Shown here one piece after another: positions 60,602-64,000 of a stretch of 64,000 nt of DNA. Made by a program: the position numbers and the translations under genes. The notes under the pieces were generated by a model. That model saw only the letters and a program-made list of their open reading frames with translations, was not told the origin of the DNA and made no database searches. The stretch's first letter is position 1; every line of letters starts with the position of its first letter. The stretch spans positions 1 through 64,000 of the forward strand of contig NZ_UUOC01000025.1 in assembly GCF_900590755.1 (NCBI RefSeq), in the 5' to 3' direction. This stretch comes from Pseudomonas viridiflava. GTDB lineage: Bacteria > Pseudomonadota > Gammaproteobacteria > Pseudomonadales > Pseudomonadaceae.

Positions 60602-61609
60602 TTACTGAATGATCGAGCGGATTCTGTCCTGTGCCGAGTCTTGCCCCTGGCCCGTGCTCCGGTTCTGGATGTTGCGCTGCTGGCCGTTTTGAGACGGCAG
60701 GTAGATCACGTTGGATTCATTCATCATGTTCTGTGGCATGACGTAATTACCTGAACCCTGTGGCCGTCGCTGCTGGGTATTGCGCGTCTGGGCCTGCTCT
60801 TCGCGAGCGCGCTGTTGGCGGGCCAGTTGCTCCTGGGTGCGCAACTCCTGCAAGCGCTGATCCTCTGCACGTTGCTCGCGCATCTGCTGGGCTCGCAAGT
60901 CCTGCTCCTCGCTACGGCGGCGAGCGTCCAGCTCCTGCTGTTCGCGGGCCGCTTGAGCCTGCTGCTCTCGGACACGGGCCTGTTCGACCCTCGCCTGTTC
61001 AGCAGAAGCCTTCTGCGCAGCATCGGCTTTCAGGCGCGCCTGCTTGTCATCCTCAGCTTTCTGCCAACGAGCCAGGCCGGTTTGCGCCTGTTGTTTGAGG
61101 CTCAGCGCACGCGGTTCATTGCGATCATTGCTCAGTACCTTGTCGGCGTTTTCGATTGCGCAGTTGAAGTCCTTCTGGCCAAGGCAGCTCTTGCCTGCCT
61201 GCAACGCTGTCTCCATCTGCTTCTGAGCATAGACATTGCTCATGTGATTGATGCCATAGATGGCAAAGATTCCCAATGCAACCAAGGCAATCTTTTTCCC
61301 TCGCCCTTTGGCTTTGACCGCTGCCACAGGAAGCGAAGGAGGCGCCTGCGTTACCGAAACCGGAACCACAACTGGCGCAGGAGTCACAGCAACAACAGGT
61401 GGCGCAACGGCCTCAGAAACAGGAACAGCTGCAGCTACAGGTGCTGATACAGGCACCGCGACGCCCACTGCCGCAAGTGGCACAGCGGCTGCGCGCTGCG
61501 CGGCAGTGCCGCAGAACGGGCAGTGATTAACCGGGCCGCAGAGCGCTTGGGCACAAGCGCCATTAGCGCAAGCGACGGGAAACTTTGCGTTTTTTGCTGA
61601 AACGGACAT
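60602..61609 (-). CDS. zinc-ribbon, membrane and coiled-coil protein
   Basis: This 335-residue protein begins with a cysteine-rich zinc-ribbon-like segment (CANGACAQALCG then NHCPFCG, four to six cysteines). A Pro/Ala/Val-rich linker of about 70 residues, one membrane helix (KIALVALGIFAIYGI, near 130), a TPR-like pair of cysteines (SCLGQKDFNCAIENADKVL) and a very long Gln/Glu/Arg coiled coil (near 190-290) follow. The start at 61609 has GAG upstream; a TTG at 61630 would overlap the preceding gene. It is downstream of, and probably cotranscribed with, the large GYF-domain gene. Confidence 0.7.
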   Translation of the reverse strand: MSVSAKNAKFPVACANGACAQALCGPVNHCPFCGTAAQRAAAVPLAAVGVAVPVSAPVAAAVPVSEAVAPPVVAVTPAPVVVPVSVTQAPPSLPVAAVKAKGRGKKIALVALGIFAIYGINHMSNVYAQKQMETALQAGKSCLGQKDFNCAIENADKVLSNDRNEPRALSLKQQAQTGLARWQKAEDDKQARLKADAAQKASAEQARVEQARVREQQAQAAREQQELDARRRSEEQDLRAQQMREQRAEDQRLQELRTQEQLARQQRAREEQAQTRNTQQRRPQGSGNYVMPQNMMNESNVIYLPSQNGQQRNIQNRSTGQGQDSAQDRIRSIIQ

Positions 61610-61626
61610 AGGTTTCTCGTCTTTGC

Positions 61627-64000
61627 TCAATTCACTGGCGGCGGTGGAGGAATAGCAGCCGATAGCGGCGGACCGCCCACGGGAGGCTGGAACAACTGAC
61701 CCAGCTCACCGATCTGCCCCGCATTCAACCAGCCAGCCATGCCTTCACGCCAAAGCAGGCTGTCACGGGTGATCTGCCCACTCTGCACGTATTGCTGCAA
61801 TTGCACGGTGGTGTACGGACCGTATGACGCGCCAGCCACACTCAGGTGATAGCTGTATTGCGGCACCACCACTGGCGGTGGGCTGCCGATTGCACCTGGC
61901 GCGGGTGGCGGCGGTGGCATACCGGTTGCCGGTGGCATGCCCGGGGCAGCAGAGGCCGTAGCGACCGGTTTGAGCAGGCTCTCAAGCCAGCCCTCATTGA
62001 AGAATTCGGCACGCAGACTGAGTTTTTCCCCGTGTTCAGGGTGCACTTCATCCTGATACACGTCAGCTCTGGAGCCAGCCACCCACTGCGTGAACTGCCC
62101 GATGGCCGCTTCAGCAGCGCGCACCAATGCGTCTTCCTGACCCGGCGCCTGACGCTTGAGGCGCGCCAGATATTCCTTTTTCAGCAGCTCGGCGATCTTG
62201 TAAGGGAACGCCTGGAACGGCTCGGACGCGCCCTGCTCATCAATGCGTTTCTGTGCCTTGTACGCGCTGCGGCTCATATCGTCGAACAATGCCACCAGGG
62301 CAGCGACCTGAGCATCTGTCAGGCGCAGCGTCTTGTTGCGCACCTGGTTCTCGATATCGGCGCGCTGCACAGGCTTGAGCCCGCTCTGGCGGATCGAGAA
62401 TTCATCACCGATGGTGAAATCTTCCTTGTCGATGTAGAACTCGTACAGATTGTTTTCCAGACGCTTGAGCACACCCAGGGCAATGGCGTGCAGATAGAGT
62501 TTGAAGTCCTCCGCGAACTGGCGGTACTGCTCTTGGGTGAACTGGATGGGCTGGACGAACTGGCTGATCCGTTTGTGGCTGTGCAACGGGATGGCCGTGC
62601 CTTCCTTGCGATAGCTGGCCAGATACGTCGGCAACGGCGTCAGTGCTGGCAGCGGGAAACCGCTCAGTTCAGTGAAACAGATCAGCTTGCCCGGCGTACC
62701 CGACTCGACGAACTGAATCTGCCCGGCGTTCATGCCCGTACCTTGCGGCAGGCATTGGCCGAGCATGGCGCCATAAACCCTTTTGAATTCACTGGCGTCG
62801 TGCACACCGATCAGGCACGTGTAGCGATCCTTGCCGATATTGAACCCGCCCGTGAGATTGAGCGGCGTCCATGGCATTGCGCGCTGCAGCAACAAGCGAA
62901 ACTTTTCCCGCTGCTCATCCGGCGTCAGCGCAGACAACGCGCTCATCAACGGATCGGTACCAGCTGCCTGTTTTGGCAGTTGCTGGACCGATTTGTTGCG
63001 CAGTTTCGACAGCAGCTCTTCCTGGCCTTCCTCGGTTTGCAGCTTGCCAAACAGCACCTTCGAGCCGCCGAAATCTTTAAATGCATCCTTGGCCCATTCG
63101 CGCACGTCCGGATTCTCGCCCTCAGGCTGCTCACCGGTTTGCACCAACGCCAGAGGAACCAATGTGGCATGTTTTTCCTTGATGCTGGCGTCGATTTTGG
63201 CGATGTCGGTGTCGATACGCTTGAGCAACTGATTGACCGCATTGCGACCGTCCTGCAGTCGGCCGACGAAACCGTTCCAGATCGGCTGGCCGTTGTGATC
63301 CACAGACTCCTTGCGTCCCAGCCATTCGGATACATCGCGCAGCAATTGCGCGGCTTCGCGGGCGGCGACAAAGCGGACGTAAAACAGCAGGCTCTCGCGC
63401 AGGGTGTCTTTGACCTGGCTGAGCACCGTGTCGGCCTGTTTTTCCTTGCCACTCAAGCGGGCAAACAGACCTTTGTCGGTGGTTTCCTTGAGGCGGTCGA
63501 ACTCACGGGCCAGCTCGGCGGATTCAAGCTTCTCGGACAACTCGCGAAAACGCGCCGCGTTCTTGTCCAGCGCCGGGATGATCCCGCTGCCCTCGTTCTC
63601 AAGGCGGTCCTTGAGCATTTCAACCAGCGCCAGGGTGTAATCCAGCCCACCGCGCTCGTCGTCATCCAGACGGCGGAACAGTTTCTCTGGCAGCGCGTCT
63701 TCGCGAATCAACTCGGCCAACCGCTTGTGGCGGTTCTCGCGGATGCGGACTTCATGGTTACGTTCAGCGCTATCCACCGAACTGCCCTTGGTGTCGCGCT
63801 CCAGCTGCTGCTGGATTTCACGCACGTGGGTCAGCCACTGATCCTTATCCGCCCCGCCACTTTGCAGGCGCTCGAACAGGCCTTCGACCTTCTGCTCGAT
63901 CTGGCCGGTGATGCTGATATCGCCCTCGACCTGCAGCAGGTCGTCGGCAATCTGATAGTGAGTGAATTCACCCGTCGCCTGAGTCAACTCGACGCGGGAC
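61627..64000 (-). CDS. large GYF-domain protein, 5' end outside the window (tubulin-like candidate)
   Basis: The frame is open to the window edge, so at least 790 C-terminal residues are seen and the N terminus is missing. A helical region covers most of it (DGRNAVNQLLKRIDTDIAKID, EFFNEGWLESLLKPV). A Pro-rich linker (PPATGMPPPPPAPGAIG) leads to a C-terminal GYF_2 domain (YSYHLSVAGASYGPYTTVQL through LLWREGMAGWLNAGQIGELG). This layout fits large Pseudomonas proteins I recall as tubulin-like, with an N-terminal GTPase-like domain; that part is not visible here. Only 17 bases separate its stop from the next gene's chosen start. Confidence 0.7.
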   Translation of the reverse strand, partial: SRVELTQATGEFTHYQIADDLLQVEGDISITGQIEQKVEGLFERLQSGGADKDQWLTHVREIQQQLERDTKGSSVDSAERNHEVRIRENRHKRLAELIREDALPEKLFRRLDDDERGGLDYTLALVEMLKDRLENEGSGIIPALDKNAARFRELSEKLESAELAREFDRLKETTDKGLFARLSGKEKQADTVLSQVKDTLRESLLFYVRFVAAREAAQLLRDVSEWLGRKESVDHNGQPIWNGFVGRLQDGRNAVNQLLKRIDTDIAKIDASIKEKHATLVPLALVQTGEQPEGENPDVREWAKDAFKDFGGSKVLFGKLQTEEGQEELLSKLRNKSVQQLPKQAAGTDPLMSALSALTPDEQREKFRLLLQRAMPWTPLNLTGGFNIGKDRYTCLIGVHDASEFKRVYGAMLGQCLPQGTGMNAGQIQFVESGTPGKLICFTELSGFPLPALTPLPTYLASYRKEGTAIPLHSHKRISQFVQPIQFTQEQYRQFAEDFKLYLHAIALGVLKRLENNLYEFYIDKEDFTIGDEFSIRQSGLKPVQRADIENQVRNKTLRLTDAQVAALVALFDDMSRSAYKAQKRIDEQGASEPFQAFPYKIAELLKKEYLARLKRQAPGQEDALVRAAEAAIGQFTQWVAGSRADVYQDEVHPEHGEKLSLRAEFFNEGWLESLLKPVATASAAPGMPPATGMPPPPPAPGAIGSPPPVVVPQYSYHLSVAGASYGPYTTVQLQQYVQSGQITRDSLLWREGMAGWLNAGQIGELGQLFQPPVGGPPLSAAIPPPPPVN

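Overview
The window is chromosomal DNA of a fluorescent Pseudomonas (P. fluorescens group in the broad sense). The evidence is high-GC coding DNA, protein families typical of the genus (RhtA, RsmE-like CsrA, GntR/GntK/GntP, DhcAB-like CoA transferase, AroC-MFS, PrmB, FolE), and many REP doublets (REPINs) of several Pseudomonas-type families between genes. Assignments rest on reading the sequence and on knowledge of the families; no database search was run.

Layout. 1-433: the minus-strand promoter region of an rRNA operon whose 16S gene lies just left of the window (three tandem promoters and boxA). 501-4956: RhtA exporter, a small lipoprotein, and a minus-strand pair (aminopeptidase P, cysteine desulfurase). 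4957-5948: an AT-rich leader with a candidate promoter and two exact copies of the RfaH recruitment element ops. 5949-25533: a large plus-strand exopolysaccharide (EPS) locus of Wzx/Wza-Wzb-Wzc type, ending in a strong terminator. It has a VioA-like sugar aminotransferase, a 2OG-Fe(II) oxygenase-like protein, a WbqC-family protein, five glycosyltransferases, an acyltransferase, a PslG-like periplasmic hydrolase, a polyprenyl-phosphate hexose-1-phosphate transferase and its own RfaH. No Wzy polymerase is visible. Two repeat blocks interrupt it: an inverted-repeat island whose two halves each fold as a three-way junction with covarying helices (14396-15243), and a fourfold REP-doublet array (18921-19317).

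25725-40666 is metabolic: SsuE-like FMN reductase, LysE-family exporter, a frameshifted lipoprotein gene, a ketone-body/short-chain fatty acid module (GntP permease, LysR, 3-oxoacid CoA transferase A/B, AtoE), MarR and PEBP proteins, a 2-hydroxyacid dehydrogenase, GlpQ, and a gluconate regulon (gntR, gntK, gntP) with three matching operators. 40708-49713: chemoreceptor, RsmE-like CsrA, a three-gene membrane-stress operon, YdcH, PanE-like reductase, and an FAD oxidoreductase downstream of a LuxR-type regulator with no LuxI in view.

49963-64000: aroC followed by an MFS transporter and an acireductone-dioxygenase-like protein lacking two of four metal ligands; alpha/beta hydrolase, PrmB, isochorismatase-like protein, Smr protein, a Gly-rich lipoprotein, an orphan XRE antitoxin next to a possible toxin remnant, FolE, a glutaredoxin-like protein, an LprI-like protein, and at the right edge an operon of a zinc-ribbon/coiled-coil membrane protein and a large GYF-domain protein truncated by the window end.

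The most interesting items are the EPS locus with paired ops sites and a dedicated RfaH, the covarying three-way-junction repeat, the degenerate ARD-like protein, and the edge operon.
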